64,000 nt of DNA from Stieleria bergensis (GCA_007745635.1 CP036272.1:692746-756745); one strand, 5' to 3'. Counted from the first letter of the stretch, positions 18,190 to 28,481 are shown. Notes: generated by a model not told the origin, from the letters alone. Numbers and translations are program-made.

Positions 18190-18613
18190 GTTTTTGTCAA
18201 CCTTTCGAGTGGATTGATTCGTCGGGAGGGTTCAAACCCGGAGTTTTCGGTAGGGACTGCACTCGCCCCGTTTCTGGGAGCCTTGCCGCGACGGTCCGGT
18301 TCGAATTGACCGCAAGCGACTGGCGTTTTGCACAGCGATTTTATCATCATGCGGCCCAAATGACTGCCTGAACACTCTACTTTCGCACAGCGGGCAGAGA
18401 TGGTCCAGTCTAGACCACGAGGGCAAATCGACGCGGGCAGTGGGTTTTGGATGGTGATGCTGGGCAGTCTGTGAGTTTGCTGTGCGTGACGGCACACAAC
18501 AAGGCCAGCGAGCTGCCAATCGGGAAGCTTCCGCAAGCGGTTGCTGTGGTTGTGTCGATTCGCTGCGTTTCTTTCCGGTTTGTTGGTTTGCGGGTTTGGC
18601 GTCGGCGGATGCT
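18190..18613. other. Gene-free interval (424 bp) between gltX and the cytochrome gene
   Basis: Both flanking genes are on the minus strand, so this holds the gltX 3' end and the promoter/leader of the cytochrome gene. An imperfect palindrome with a GTCTAGAC core lies at about 18401-18417. No coding ORF or RNA gene recognised. Confidence 0.4.
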
Positions 18614-20161
18614 TTACGCCTCGGCTTTGGCCAGCGTCCGGTCGATCCGCGCGACAATTTTAGTTGGCCCCAGGATCGCCAGGGTCTCAAACATGCCAAA
18701 TCCGGCAGGCGAACCCGTCACGGCCACTCGAACGGCATGAATGATTTGGCCAATTTTGATTTCGGCTTGTTCGCAATAGCCTTTGAGCAACGCTTCGGCT
18801 TCCTCGGCAGTGAACGAATCGACCTGAGCCACGGCATCGCGGAACCCCTTGAGCAACTCCGTGGCTTCGGCCGGTTTGCTAATGCGTTTGGTAAAGGCTT
18901 TTTCGTTGATCGAGTAGTCGTCGACAAACATGTAGCGGAAGTCGATGATGTCTCCGGCAACTTTGAGACGATCGCCTGCTGCTTCAACGACCGTTGCCAA
19001 GGTGGCATCTTCGGCTGATTCAACCAAGCCAGCTGCAATTGCAAAGGGAGCCGCGGCCGCCAAACGCTCGGCAACTGGCAGCCCGGCAAAGTAGTCCGCT
19101 TGAAAGGCCAGGAGTTTCTGCGGATCGAATGAAGCGGGGCTCTTGGTGACGCGTTCGAGCGAAAACAGTTCGATCATCTCTTTGACCGTGAACTTCTCGC
19201 TCTCTCCATCGAGAGACCAACCGAGCAGCAGCAGGTAGTTCAGTAAGGCTTCGGGTGAAAAGCCAATGTCTCGGTAGAAGTCAACGATGACAGGATTAAA
19301 CGTGTCTTCGGATACCTCAAGCTGGCATGCTTGGGCGATCCGCTGGCCGTGCTCAAGTAGGTTCGCGAAGTCTTTGTTCTTCAAGTACTTCTTAAGTTTC
19401 CGCTTGCTTAATTTGGCGGATCCACCGGGTTCGGCCACGTACGGCAGGTGAGCAAACTGAGGGCGTTCGAAGCCCAATGATTCCAAGATAAAGATTTGCC
19501 GTGGCGTGTTGGGAAGGTGCTCTTCAGCGCGGACAACGTGGGTGATGCCAAAATCATGATCATCAATCACACTGGCAAGGTGATAGAGCGGACTGCCGTC
19601 GGCGCGAGCAATGACATGATCTTGTTCGGTAGACCAAGAAACCGTGACAGTGCCTCGGATGAGGTCTTCAATCACGCAGTCGCCTTCACGCGGCATCTTT
19701 AGTCGAACGATGGCTTGGCGGCCTTCGGCTTCGTAAGCCGCAGCAGCTTCGTCGTCCGCCGCCATCCAGCGACGGTCATAGAAAAATCGTTCGCCGCGCT
19801 TTTCCGCTGCCTCACGTTCGGCTGCTAATTCTTCTGGTCGAGCGTAATCGCGATACGCGTGACCGCTGGCCAGCAAGTCCAGGACGGCTTGCTTGTGGCG
19901 TTCGCTGCGCTGGGACTGATAGTAAGGAGCGTGAGGCCCGTCGACTTCTGGACCTTCGTCCCAGTCGATCCCCAACCAACGGAATCCATCAAGAATCGGT
20001 TGCAGGGCGTCCTGCACATTGCGACCGGCGTCCGTATCATCAATCCGCAGGATAAACTGACCGCCACTTTGTTTTGCCAACAGCCAGTTGAACAGAGCGG
20101 TGCGAACTCCACCAATGTGCAGGTATCCAGTCGGGCTGGGAGCAAATCGTGTGCGGATCAT
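18614..20161 (-). CDS. gltX: Glutamyl-tRNA synthetase
   Basis: 515 residues from ATG 20161, giving the expected N-terminus [18 protein letters not shown] with the HIGH motif; the frame extension to 20227 is not conserved. The KMSKS equivalent is [23 protein letters not shown] and the [10 protein letters not shown] segment are typical. The C-terminal anticodon-binding helical domain follows. Charges tRNA-Glu in the cytoplasm. Confidence 0.96.
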   Translation of the reverse strand: MIRTRFAPSPTGYLHIGGVRTALFNWLLAKQSGGQFILRIDDTDAGRNVQDALQPILDGFRWLGIDWDEGPEVDGPHAPYYQSQRSERHKQAVLDLLASGHAYRDYARPEELAAEREAAEKRGERFFYDRRWMAADDEAAAAYEAEGRQAIVRLKMPREGDCVIEDLIRGTVTVSWSTEQDHVIARADGSPLYHLASVIDDHDFGITHVVRAEEHLPNTPRQIFILESLGFERPQFAHLPYVAEPGGSAKLSKRKLKKYLKNKDFANLLEHGQRIAQACQLEVSEDTFNPVIVDFYRDIGFSPEALLNYLLLLGWSLDGESEKFTVKEMIELFSLERVTKSPASFDPQKLLAFQADYFAGLPVAERLAAAAPFAIAAGLVESAEDATLATVVEAAGDRLKVAGDIIDFRYMFVDDYSINEKAFTKRISKPAEATELLKGFRDAVAQVDSFTAEEAEALLKGYCEQAEIKIGQIIHAVRVAVTGSPAGFGMFETLAILGPTKIVARIDRTLAKAEA

Positions 20162-20383
20162 TACAGACGGTCTTTGATCAGGAGGGAACAAACGCATCGC
20201 GGCAAAATACGCCCGCAAAGATACCAAGCGGAGTGGCTTCGTCGAAGGGCAGACAGCGTTTTAACCGGGAAGCACGGTACTTTCACAGCGGCAAACCCAC
20301 GCGGCTCTCGCGCGGCGCCGCGTGAGGGCCGTGGGATCGACCAAGCTTGTCAGACAGTTGCTGGTCGCCGATCCTGGTGAGTT

Positions 20384-22195
20384 CTAGGCGGCGTTGTTTC
20401 CGCGCCGCATCTTCTTTCTCATGCGCCGCCGTTCGGCCTTGCTCATCGAGCTCCAGTCGATGTCATCCTCATCGAATTCGTCTTCAACGGCGTGCTGAGG
20501 AGTGGGCTTTGCCGCAGTCGGAGCTGGCTGACGGGCTGGCTTGGGCGCTGCTTTGGCAGCTGGTGCGGATGGCTTCGCTGGAGCCGTGTTGCGGGCTTTT
20601 GCGGCTGCTGTGTCTTTGCGAGTCGGTGTCGATGGTGTGGCATCCGCTGCATCCGTTTCCCCCGCTGCTTGCTGGCGTTTCTGTTTTGCCGCCGCGAAGC
20701 GAGATCGGACTTTCCCCGCCAACCCACCGGAACGCTTGGGGTTGTCCGCCGGCTTCGGTTCCTCGGTGGTCTCTGCGGTCGATTCGTCCCGAGGTTTCGG
20801 CTTGCGTGATGGCAGGGCTTTCTTTAGCCGTGAGAACAGCGAACCGCTTCGCTCACGAGGCTCTGCTGGCGGATCAGTGGACTTCGAATCGGTGTCTGTT
20901 GCCGATGCCTTTTTCTTTGCCGGCACCTTGGCCTTTGCCGACACCTTGGCCTTTGCTGGCACCTTTTCTTTTGCAGAGTCATCGTTTGTCCCCGATGCGA
21001 CATCTGCTTCATCGGTTGGTTTTGGTTTGCGACCCTTTGGTTTCAATTTGCCAAACAGTGATCGCAGGGCGGACTTGCTGGATTTCGATGCGTCGTCTTC
21101 TGTCGATGATGGTTTCGCTTCAGCGGCCTTGGCAGTGACTTGACTTGGCGCTGAGGGCGACTTGGCTTTGCGGGTTGGGTTGGCAGCGGCAGCTGGCTTG
21201 GCAGCTGGTTTCGCACTGCGGGATGCGAGTTTCGGTCTTGGTTGATCAGGCAGTGCGGCGTCCAAGGAAACCTGTTCTTTGTTTTGCCAGCCCGAGCGTT
21301 GGAACCAGCCTCGCAGGGTTTCTGTGATCGCGGGTTCGTCTGGCAGTTTGCGAACTTGGCGGAACATCATCCGCAGATAGCAGGTCATGCCAAACAACAG
21401 CGTCGCGCAGCCGGCCAGAGGCATGCTGGCGATCAGCGTCGACGTCAGCAAGCTGCTCACCGTGAACATTTTCCAGTGGGCAAGTTCTAGCACACTGAAA
21501 CAGAGCGTCGCGACGATCACGCCGACCAGGGCCGCGCGGCAGCGATGGATTTCAGCGATCAAGCGAATTGCCAAGACCAATCCACCGACGTCGATCACAA
21601 TGCGCAACCATTGTTGTCCCGGCATGACAGATCGCTGGCCAAAAACGAGTTCCAGCCAAGCGCCGCCCCAGGCCAGTAAGTTGGTCGCAGAGTGAACGCT
21701 CGCGATCACACAGGCAACCAGTAGGATTCTCCATAGTCGGTAGTGTCCCCGATAGTCATCGCGGCGATGCAGGCGTAGCCGGTACGTCAGTAAACAGACT
21801 CCGGCGGACAGCATGAACAGCATGCTCAAGCACCATGCGCCAAAGCCGTCCGGTTTGTCCAAGCGGAAGGGGTAGCCCAGCAAGGGATGGGCCAGCAGAA
21901 CCGCATTGGTGAATGTTTGGTGGTGCAACAGGCCCAACAGCAGAGGCAATGCCAGCACGGTGGTGGCAAAGATCACGATCGCTTTTCGTGACACGGGCAC
22001 CAAGGAAAACCAGCGGCCACGCAGATGTCGGTGGACGCGGGAACTGAATTCTTTTGCTCGCTGGCCTCGGGTGACTTGGTCGGCGACTTCATCCTCGCTT
22101 CGATGCACGGGAAATGCAGGCGTGCCCGAACCGGTGAGTTGCTTTTGGTAAAGCACTCGTCGGCGACGATTGGTATTGCGATGAATGGACGACAT
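20384..22195 (-). CDS. Multi-pass membrane protein with long Lys/Ala/Pro-rich cytoplasmic tail
   Basis: 603 residues, no recognised family. The first 65 residues are basic. Between about 70 and 295 are about seven hydrophobic segments (IVIFATTVLALPLLLGLL, SMLFMLSAGVCLLTY, ILLVACVIASVH, LRIVIDVGGLVLAIRLI, VGVIVATLCFSVLEL, LLTSTLIASMPLAGCATLLF). From about 315 on, the protein is low-complexity, rich in Lys, Ala, Pro and Ser with repeated KAKVPAKAKVSAKAK-type units, and ends with a short Asp/Glu stretch and a basic helix (SMSKAERRRMRKKMRRG). The tail resembles histone-H1-like sequence and might bind nucleic acid or acidic surfaces, but that is speculation. It is a single gene between gltX and a gene-poor interval. 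Confidence 0.7.
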   Translation of the reverse strand: MSSIHRNTNRRRRVLYQKQLTGSGTPAFPVHRSEDEVADQVTRGQRAKEFSSRVHRHLRGRWFSLVPVSRKAIVIFATTVLALPLLLGLLHHQTFTNAVLLAHPLLGYPFRLDKPDGFGAWCLSMLFMLSAGVCLLTYRLRLHRRDDYRGHYRLWRILLVACVIASVHSATNLLAWGGAWLELVFGQRSVMPGQQWLRIVIDVGGLVLAIRLIAEIHRCRAALVGVIVATLCFSVLELAHWKMFTVSSLLTSTLIASMPLAGCATLLFGMTCYLRMMFRQVRKLPDEPAITETLRGWFQRSGWQNKEQVSLDAALPDQPRPKLASRSAKPAAKPAAAANPTRKAKSPSAPSQVTAKAAEAKPSSTEDDASKSSKSALRSLFGKLKPKGRKPKPTDEADVASGTNDDSAKEKVPAKAKVSAKAKVPAKKKASATDTDSKSTDPPAEPRERSGSLFSRLKKALPSRKPKPRDESTAETTEEPKPADNPKRSGGLAGKVRSRFAAAKQKRQQAAGETDAADATPSTPTRKDTAAAKARNTAPAKPSAPAAKAAPKPARQPAPTAAKPTPQHAVEDEFDEDDIDWSSMSKAERRRMRKKMRRGNNAA

Positions 22196-22922
22196 GCCGA
22201 AAGGGAAGGGCGTTGGCGAATCCGCTGAACGGAACGCTCAGTTGCGAGTCAGTGAGTGGATGAGGCGAGAAAGACTGGGCGACGGTAGCGAAATCGAGGG
22301 TCCCAGGTCAACGGAACCTCGGGGCCTGGAGCAAGATCCGGCCACGATTCTGGCTGGATTTTGTGCGGCGTTCCCCAGTCAATCGATTCGCTTTCTGGTC
22401 GATCGTGACCAGGGCAAGGCGGGCCGATCGGGGGACCCAAGGATTTGCGGACAGAAGAATTCATCGGCAGGAAAGCGCGCAGACACGTCACAACCCCGAA
22501 CCTTTGGGGGCAAACGGTGCGTCCTGGAGGTGCTGTGGAGAAAAATCAGGCTGCCGGAGGTCTGCCGGGAAAGCGGTGCGGTGAGCCGTGAAGGTTTCAA
22601 GAAACTGCCAGGACTGACGTGCGGATCCGCCCAATTGAAGACCACCTGGGGACGGGAAGTCGTCTACAATGGAGCCAAAACAGAGTGAGTAGGCGGAGCT
22701 TTGCAGCCCGCTTCTCAATCGGTAGACGATCGAATTTGTACAGCAATCGTGTCGGCAAGTGGCGCGCTGCGGATGGCAACGCAGCGTGAATTTGCCTTCC
22801 TTTAACCCTTTCCTTTTCGTGTTCGCCGTCGAGTCGGCCGCGAGTCCACGAATGACCTTCGCCCCAGGACCTTGTCTTTGGGACGCTGGTAGAGTGTATT
22901 GAGATTAAGGATATTGGCTGCG
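22196..22922. other. Gene-free interval (727 bp)
   Basis: Divergent promoters for the membrane protein (left) and the HNH gene (right) must lie here. Several ORFs of 60-170 codons overlap on both strands, none with recognisable sequence. No RNase P, tmRNA, SRP or tRNA signature was found by eye. Confidence 0.4.
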
Positions 22923-23528
22923 ATGAGTGAAAGTATGCTGAACTGTCATGTCTTGATTCTGAATCGTTTTTACATGGCGGTGCGAGTCGTCGATGTGCGA
23001 CGAGCGATGACGTTGTTGTATCGTCAGTGCGCCGAGGTGGTCAGCCATGAAGCTGGCCAGTTCATCAGTTATGACTTCGAAAGCTGGTGTGAAATCAGTC
23101 AGCTCAATGCGTTGGATCGACAGCCCGGTGAAGACTTCATTCGAGCCGTTGGGTTTGATTTGCAAGTTCCACGGATCGCTCGGCTGACAAGGTTCGAACG
23201 CATGCCGATGCAAACGGTTCGCTTCAATCGCAAGAACTTGTTCGCCCGTGATGAAAACCGCTGCCAGTACTGTGGTAACGACTTCCCGGCCAGCAAGCTG
23301 AGCTTGGATCACGTCGTGCCACGTTCGCAGGGAGGCCCAACGACCTGGGAGAATATTGTTGCCTGCTGTTTGCGATGCAATTCACGCAAGGGTGGTCGAA
23401 CCCCCAAACAGGCCGCGATGAAGTTGCGGACTCAGCCTGCGCGACCCAAGTTCAATCCCTTGGTCACGCATTCAGTCGGCGACCCACGCTATGAATGCTG
23501 GAAGACGTTTCTGCCGGCGGCCGGCTAA
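22923..23528 (+). CDS. HNH endonuclease family protein
   Basis: 201 residues from ATG 22923 (AAGGA 11 nt upstream); a TTG-led extension to 22899 was rejected. The N-terminal part (MLNCHVLILNRFYMAVRVVD) is typical of the housekeeping HNH family common in planctomycetes and other phyla. The HNH domain is at about 110-165: NRCQYCGNDF supplies the first CxxC, LSLDHVVPRSQGGPTTWENI carries the catalytic His and Asn, and CLRCNSRKGG the second CxxC. It cleaves or nicks DNA by family analogy; its cellular role is not established. No restriction or phage genes adjoin it. Confidence 0.85.
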   Translation: MSESMLNCHVLILNRFYMAVRVVDVRRAMTLLYRQCAEVVSHEAGQFISYDFESWCEISQLNALDRQPGEDFIRAVGFDLQVPRIARLTRFERMPMQTVRFNRKNLFARDENRCQYCGNDFPASKLSLDHVVPRSQGGPTTWENIVACCLRCNSRKGGRTPKQAAMKLRTQPARPKFNPLVTHSVGDPRYECWKTFLPAAG

Positions 23529-23642
23529 GCCATTGGCGTTTTTTGGCAGCGCCAAGGCTGTGTTGATCAAAGAGCGTTGGCACGCATTCAAGCCAATAAA
23601 AGAAGCCCCTTTGATTGCCTGCCAGGGGTGCATGCTGAATTA

Positions 23643-23675
23643 AAAAAACACTCGCATAAGCTGCGAGTGTTTTTT
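23643..23675. terminator. Bidirectional intrinsic terminator
   Basis: A perfect 14-bp stem (23643-23656 with 23662-23675) and 5-nt loop, A-tract on the left arm and T-tract on the right. It lies between the convergent HNH gene and ferredoxin gene and can serve both strands. Confidence 0.92.
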
Positions 23676-23760
23676 GGTTTTGGGCAACGCTTTGAAGCCA
23701 ATCCGGCGATCGTGATGCGGCTGACTCTGCCAGTCGCACCGAGGCCTTTGAATGGCTTGC

Positions 23761-24039
23761 TCAGTCGTCAGCGAGCGGTTCTTTCTTTTCGGTCAGGACT
23801 TCGCACTCTTCCGATTTGGTCGCGTTCAGCTCGATGTAGCTTTGCCACTCTTCGGGAAGATTGTCTTCGTGGAAAATGGCTTCGACAGGGCACTCTGGTA
23901 CACAGGCTTCACAGTCGATGCATTCTTCTGGATGGATGTAGACCATCTGGTCGCCTTCGTAGAAGCATTCGACAGGGCAGACGACCACGCAATCGGTGTA
24001 CTTGCAACCCGAGCAGGGTTCGGCAACGACGTGAGTCAT
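23761..24039 (-). CDS. fdxA: 7Fe ferredoxin [3Fe-4S][4Fe-4S]
   Basis: 92 residues, close to the Azotobacter FdI/FdxA pattern. Cluster ligands lie in [20 protein letters not shown] and [17 protein letters not shown], followed by the family's helical tail ([18 protein letters not shown]), which is shorter than in FdI. Low-potential electron carrier in the cytoplasm. It starts with AAAGG about 10 nt upstream of the ATG and ends next to the shared terminator, so it is a single-gene unit. Confidence 0.92.
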   Translation of the reverse strand: MTHVVAEPCSGCKYTDCVVVCPVECFYEGDQMVYIHPEECIDCEACVPECPVEAIFHEDNLPEEWQSYIELNATKSEECEVLTEKKEPLADD

Positions 24040-24477
24040 GTTTAGAAACCTTTCATGTTAGGAAATTCTTGAGAGTAAAAAACATCGATCCAGACACTAT
24101 ATCGTCCAAGCCCTGCAGTGGCTGTACCCCAACCAGCATGGCGAGGCTCAGAACGGGCAAAATGGACAAAATATTGGGCGTCTTGGTTGCCGGGAGGCTG
24201 CCAGGTCGCCAGCGCCGATGGTGATCCCAAGGGCTGGAAAAAGGTGATTCGGGGCGACTGATCTGCGGGTTCCAGTGACGGTAAACGCGGCTACTGGCGG
24301 TGATCCCATGCAGTGTGACTTGATCCGGTGCACAAAGCACCCTAGTTTGAGAGTCAAGTTGCCGACGGACTGGCGAGTTCTGAAAGAATCCGGCTCTCAC
24401 GACAGCGACATCTCGCCAATTGGAATTCACCAAGCCAGCGAAGATCGACTTCCTTCACCCCATCCCAGGCGCGACCT
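24040..24477. other. Gene-free interval (438 bp) between divergent ferredoxin and methyltransferase genes
   Basis: It contains the upstream regions of both genes. The stretch with TTGGAC and TATAGT-like hexamers near 24090-24115 (minus strand) could be part of a ferredoxin promoter, but spacing is not convincing. Nothing coding recognised. Confidence 0.35.
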
Positions 24478-25770
24478 TTGTCCGACCAAACTCCCTCCAA
24501 TCCGACTCCTGCGCAGCCCGATTCCAATCATCGGGGCGACGACACGCTCGACGCAGCTCTGGAGTACCCTCGGGTTCGTGTTAAGCCTGGCCGCCACTTT
24601 CCTTTCTTGGCGAGGCACCCCTGGGTGCACGCGCACGCACTGGTCCCCGAAAAGAACAGTCTGCGCCGCGGAGATATCGTGGACTTGGTCGATATCGACG
24701 GTGGATTCCTGGGCCGGGGACTGATCAATCCTGACAGTAAACTGCGAGTCAGGTTGTACAGTTTTGATCCCCAGCAGCCGCTCGATGCCGCGTTTTGGTG
24801 CGGCCGCATCGATGCCGCCCTGGCTCGGCGTTGCCTAATCGATGGGCAATCCGTTGAAAGGCAGTCGCCCGATCAGCAGGCCGAGCGATTGATTTTCAGC
24901 GAATCCGATTTGCTCAGTGGCTTGATCGTCGACCGGTATGCAGACACGCTAAGCGTCCAATTTGCTGCTGGCGGATTGCTGAAATGGCGCGATGTGATTT
25001 TGGATCATTTGCGCTCCGCTTGTGGCGCCCGCCAGATCGTTGTGCGCATTGACGAAAAGACCGCATCACTTGAGAACATCGATCCGGAAGTGGCTTCGCA
25101 AGTCATCCCTGAATCTCTCCTCGATGGGGAGGTGCTGTACCAGCAGAATGGACTGCAGCTCGCAGTGGATCTTCTGGGGGGGCAAAAGACCGGTGGCTAT
25201 TTGGACCAACGGCTCAATCACCTTGTCGCTGCGGAATACTGCAAGGGGAAACGCGTTCTTGACGTATGTTGCTATACCGGCGGTTTCGGATTGGTCGCGG
25301 CAAAACACGGTGCAGAGTCTGTTTTGGGAATCGATAGCAGTGCCGCAGCACTGGAAACAGCCCAGCAGAATGCGCAGCGGAATGAGCTCAATCAGTTGGA
25401 TTTTCGCCAAGGTGATTGCTTTGATGTCCTGAAGGATTTGGCCGACGAAGGGCAGCAGTTTGGTGTGGTTGTGTTGGACCCCCCACGCTTTGCTGGGTCT
25501 CGGCATCAAGTCCGTCAGGCCTTGCGAGCCTACAGTCGATTGAATTCCATGGCCATGCGTTTACTGCCGCCAGGCGGAGTGCTGGTCACGTGCAGCTGTA
25601 GCGGTCGCGTAAGCCGTGCCGATTTCCTGAATATGCTGGTTGACGTTGGGAAGCGAACCAGGCGAGATTTGATCATTTTGGAAAATCGCGGGCCAGCACC
25701 AGACCATCCGTTGGCGGTGAGCTGTCCCGAAAGTAATTACTTAAAATGTGTGATCGCTCAGGCTCAGTAG
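24478..25770 (+). CDS. rlmI: RlmI-like 23S rRNA m5C methyltransferase (COG1092)
   Basis: 430 residues from a TTG start at 24478; no in-frame ATG precedes the conserved region. An N-terminal PUA domain covers about 45-110 (HPWVHAHAL, RGDIVDLVDIDGGFLGRGLI). The Rossmann methyltransferase domain starts near 235 with LAVDLLGGQKTGGYLDQRLN, SAM motif I at RVLDVCCYTGGFGLVAAKHG, and the catalytic VLDPPRFAG and TCSCSGRV segments near the C-terminus. By family it methylates cytosine in 23S rRNA using SAM. RlmK/RlmO-like members are similar, so substrate position is not certain. Confidence 0.85.
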   Translation: MSDQTPSNPTPAQPDSNHRGDDTLDAALEYPRVRVKPGRHFPFLARHPWVHAHALVPEKNSLRRGDIVDLVDIDGGFLGRGLINPDSKLRVRLYSFDPQQPLDAAFWCGRIDAALARRCLIDGQSVERQSPDQQAERLIFSESDLLSGLIVDRYADTLSVQFAAGGLLKWRDVILDHLRSACGARQIVVRIDEKTASLENIDPEVASQVIPESLLDGEVLYQQNGLQLAVDLLGGQKTGGYLDQRLNHLVAAEYCKGKRVLDVCCYTGGFGLVAAKHGAESVLGIDSSAAALETAQQNAQRNELNQLDFRQGDCFDVLKDLADEGQQFGVVVLDPPRFAGSRHQVRQALRAYSRLNSMAMRLLPPGGVLVTCSCSGRVSRADFLNMLVDVGKRTRRDLIILENRGPAPDHPLAVSCPESNYLKCVIAQAQ

Positions 25771-26003
25771 CGGAATCGCTGCTCGGTGCTTGGCAGTCAG
25801 GCTAGTTGGTGGGACAGGGCGAGTTCGGTAATGCTCGGCCGGATTAAGGCGAGGCAAGCGGGAGCGGCGGCGTTCGGTGGATTCGCCGACTGAGCCACAT
25901 TTCCCAACTGAAAACCCTGATTTCTGCCGAAAAACTGTATACACTAATGCTCCTCATCGATCGCGTCGAAGATCTGTCTCTTTTCTGTCAATAGGCTCAT
26001 CCA

Positions 26004-26663
26004 ATGGCTGGTGTAACACTGAAGGTCCTGCAGGGGGCCGATCGTGGGAAAGTCTTTTCCAGTTTGATGCCACCGTTCACGGTAGGCCGAGAAGAAGTCA
26101 ATGATATTCAGCTGAACGATGAGCGCATCAGTCGTTGTCATTTCAAGGTTCAGCGTGATAACGATCGCTTGGTGTTAACCGATCTGGACAGCACCAACGG
26201 AACAAAGGTCAATGGCGTCGAATACCCGCTGAAGATTCTCCGCAGCGGTGATCTGATCGGAGTCGGCCGTAGTTTGATGCTTGTGGGGACAGAGGAAGAG
26301 ATCGCCGCTCGTTTGGTCGCGCTCAACAATGATGGCAACGGCGCGGCGGCTCGCGAGATGTCATCCTCGGAAAGTTCCATCGCATTGGATCTAGGCCACG
26401 AGCGTTCGCCGATGCTCGACGCTGCAGCAGTGCACGACATTCCAGCGATCCCGGGTGGCTTGACCCCCGGACAGCGCGCACAGTTCTGCGAGGTTCTGGA
26501 CTACTTGCAAAACCGAGTCTGCAAGCTGATCGATTCGGCCAAGATCGACGAGAACAATCAGACCGTCACGCTAAAGTACAGCGCGTGGCAACGTCTCTTG
26601 AAGGTCCAGTCACGCTTAAGCGAAATGCATCGCAGCGTCGCCGACCCCGGCAGCCAAGAATAA
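26004..26663 (+). CDS. FHA-domain protein
   Basis: 219 residues. The FHA domain is at the N-terminus (about 1-100): FTVGREEVNDIQLNDERISR with GR at the first loop, RCHF (S/RxxH core), LTDLDSTNGTKVNG. It binds phosphothreonine peptides. The C-terminal part (about 145-215) is helical (GQRAQFCEVLDYLQNRVCKL) with no known domain. No kinase gene adjoins it, so the partner is likely encoded elsewhere. Confidence 0.88.
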   Translation: MAGVTLKVLQGADRGKVFSSLMPPFTVGREEVNDIQLNDERISRCHFKVQRDNDRLVLTDLDSTNGTKVNGVEYPLKILRSGDLIGVGRSLMLVGTEEEIAARLVALNNDGNGAAAREMSSSESSIALDLGHERSPMLDAAAVHDIPAIPGGLTPGQRAQFCEVLDYLQNRVCKLIDSAKIDENNQTVTLKYSAWQRLLKVQSRLSEMHRSVADPGSQE

Positions 26664-27104
26664 GCGACACGGGCTTGGCACCTTCATGCTCCGTCCCCTT
26701 TTTTGAAAGGGGGCTTGCTGGATTAGCCAGCGCTGCTGGCAACGTTTGCCAGAGCAACCTCTAGCGAACGCCTGTGCAGCAGATGACATTTGCACTCTCT
26801 GCGGTTTGCCCGAAACCACATGTGGAACACCTACGGCGTTCGGCAGGCCAGGTGGACATTATCTCGTAGCACATGATCAGGGAAACGCACCCCAGTAGCC
26901 AGCCGAATCTGGGACGGTGGCTTCCACGATCTCGTCCAGAATTCCGAACACCGAAGGTGTTTTAAGAATGGTTCTGGTAAGCCAATTCGTACGTAACCAA
27001 GTGCACGGTTTTTCGACCGAAGTCGCCAAAAAACTTGCGTCTAAATGAATGACGCCAGCGTCGAAACCAAACAGAAGCTAGGTGTTGCACTGATTTAGCA
27101 AACC
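26664..27104. other. Gene-free interval (441 bp) between convergent FHA and AI-2E genes
   Basis: It holds a small inverted repeat CCCCTTT...AAAGGGG at 26695-26712 without a following T-run, and an imperfect stem at 27076-27110 spanning the stop of the permease gene (AGCTAGG...CCTAGCT arms). Neither is a canonical terminator, though one may end the convergent transcripts. No coding sequence recognised. Confidence 0.4.
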
Positions 27105-28481
27105 CTAGCTGGTAGCCGGTTCGGAGTCTTCTTCCCAGCGCCCCGCCATCAACAGTGCGACCTTTCGGGTGGGCTCAAAACGCTCCAGCACAATCTTGGC
27201 TGCGGCAATCATTGGCGTTGCTAAAAACATGCCGATAATCCCCCACATCATCCCCCAAAACATCAGGCCAACCAAAATGGTGACGGGATGTAGGTCGGAA
27301 GATTCACCCATCATTTTGGGCTCGATCACGTTCCCACTGATCAACTGAATCGCACTGATGGTCGCAATCGCCGCCAGCATCCAGATCAAGTTTCCTGAGG
27401 GATCCAAGATGATCAGCGGAAGCGGCAGGATGGTTGCGATCACCGGCCCAATGTTGGGGATAAAATTCAGCAAGAACGCCATGACGCCGAACGACAGTGC
27501 CATGGGAACACCGAACAGCGCAAGCGCCAGAGAGAAGATCGCTCCGGTGACGACCGAGATGACGGTTTTTAATGACAGGTAAGTGCGGATCTGAAGGTCA
27601 ATCTCACGAACGGTTTCCGTGTCCGCGTAGGATGGTTTGCCAAGCAGCAAAAAGAAGACATAGATCAGCACGATCATCGAGGTCGAGATCAGGCTCATGA
27701 ATCCCTGGGAGACGACCGTGATGCCCTGTGAGACAAGTTCGTCCAATACATCTTGCTGCCTTGCAGCGGCCGTTTGGAGGCCGTTTCTCGGATTTCCCTG
27801 CATCGTTCCGATAAGTTCGTTTTCGATGCGACTCGGCTCGGCCGCTGGATCCGCTGCGGCAGTTTCAGGGTCGGCTGCTGGATCATCTGTTGGCCCCTCG
27901 GCCGCTTCAGTGTCATCGCTTGAGGCTTGCGAGTCTGGAGTGACATTCGGCGTCTGATCAGCCTCGGGTTTTTCGTCCGTCTGTTCAGCCGGTTTTGTCG
28001 CGCTGGCGACGATCGGCTTTGCGGATTGGGGGGCGCTCTCGTTTTCTTTCTCCTCCCGCTTGTCCTTGTCGGATTCCCAAAACTCCGGGTTCAGCCAACT
28101 GACCGAGGAGCTGAGGCGGTTGGGGATCCAGCCTTCAAGGTTGGAGGTGATCTGCTTGACGCGTTGCTGATAACGATCTTTGTTGTTGTTCAGGTCACGG
28201 GCCGAGCCAGCGATGGCTACAAGAAACGCACCAAGGAACGCCGTGCCCAGCAGGAACGCCAACCCGGCGGCAAAGATCCGCGAGACATGCAGTCGGTGTT
28301 CTAGATAAGTGAGCAGTGGGTTGATTCCACTGACAACGAAGATCGCAACCACCAGGGGGACCAACACCGGCCGCAGCCAGTAAACGGCGCCAAGTCCTGC
28401 GACCGTGGCCAGAATCATCAGGCAAGCGGTTTGGACACGGCGATCGGAGATGGATTGAACAGGGTGCGGTTGGTTTGCCAT
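27105..28481 (-). CDS. AI-2E family permease with acidic low-complexity insert
   Basis: 458 residues. Family layout is visible: N-terminal hydrophobic pair (MILATVAGLGAVYWLRPVLV, PLVVAIFVVSGINPLL), a third segment, a soluble stretch, then a cluster of C-terminal membrane helices (MSLISTSMIVLIYVFFLLL, VISVVTGAIFSLALALFGVP, FLLNFIPNIGPVIATIL, WGMMWGIIGMFLATPMIAAA). The FIPNIGP and GMFLATP motifs are characteristic. Between helices 3 and 4 is an insertion of about 100 residues rich in Glu, Asp, Ala, Pro and Thr that normal AI-2E members lack. Family members act as exporters or Na+/H+ antiporter-like permeases; substrate here is unknown. Confidence 0.88.
   Translation of the reverse strand: MANQPHPVQSISDRRVQTACLMILATVAGLGAVYWLRPVLVPLVVAIFVVSGINPLLTYLEHRLHVSRIFAAGLAFLLGTAFLGAFLVAIAGSARDLNNNKDRYQQRVKQITSNLEGWIPNRLSSSVSWLNPEFWESDKDKREEKENESAPQSAKPIVASATKPAEQTDEKPEADQTPNVTPDSQASSDDTEAAEGPTDDPAADPETAAADPAAEPSRIENELIGTMQGNPRNGLQTAAARQQDVLDELVSQGITVVSQGFMSLISTSMIVLIYVFFLLLGKPSYADTETVREIDLQIRTYLSLKTVISVVTGAIFSLALALFGVPMALSFGVMAFLLNFIPNIGPVIATILPLPLIILDPSGNLIWMLAAIATISAIQLISGNVIEPKMMGESSDLHPVTILVGLMFWGMMWGIIGMFLATPMIAAAKIVLERFEPTRKVALLMAGRWEEDSEPATS

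Noticed and set aside
18225..18245. T-arm-like sequence GGGTTCAAACCC as a tRNA hint
   Set aside because: No acceptor, D or anticodon arms could be built around it.
18186..18699. Two minus-strand ORFs between the cytochrome gene and gltX
   Set aside because: No recognisable sequence, and overlapping gltX in another frame.
22185..22688. 167-codon ORF in the 22.2-22.9 kb interval
   Set aside because: Composition is not protein-like and several frames on both strands are equally open.
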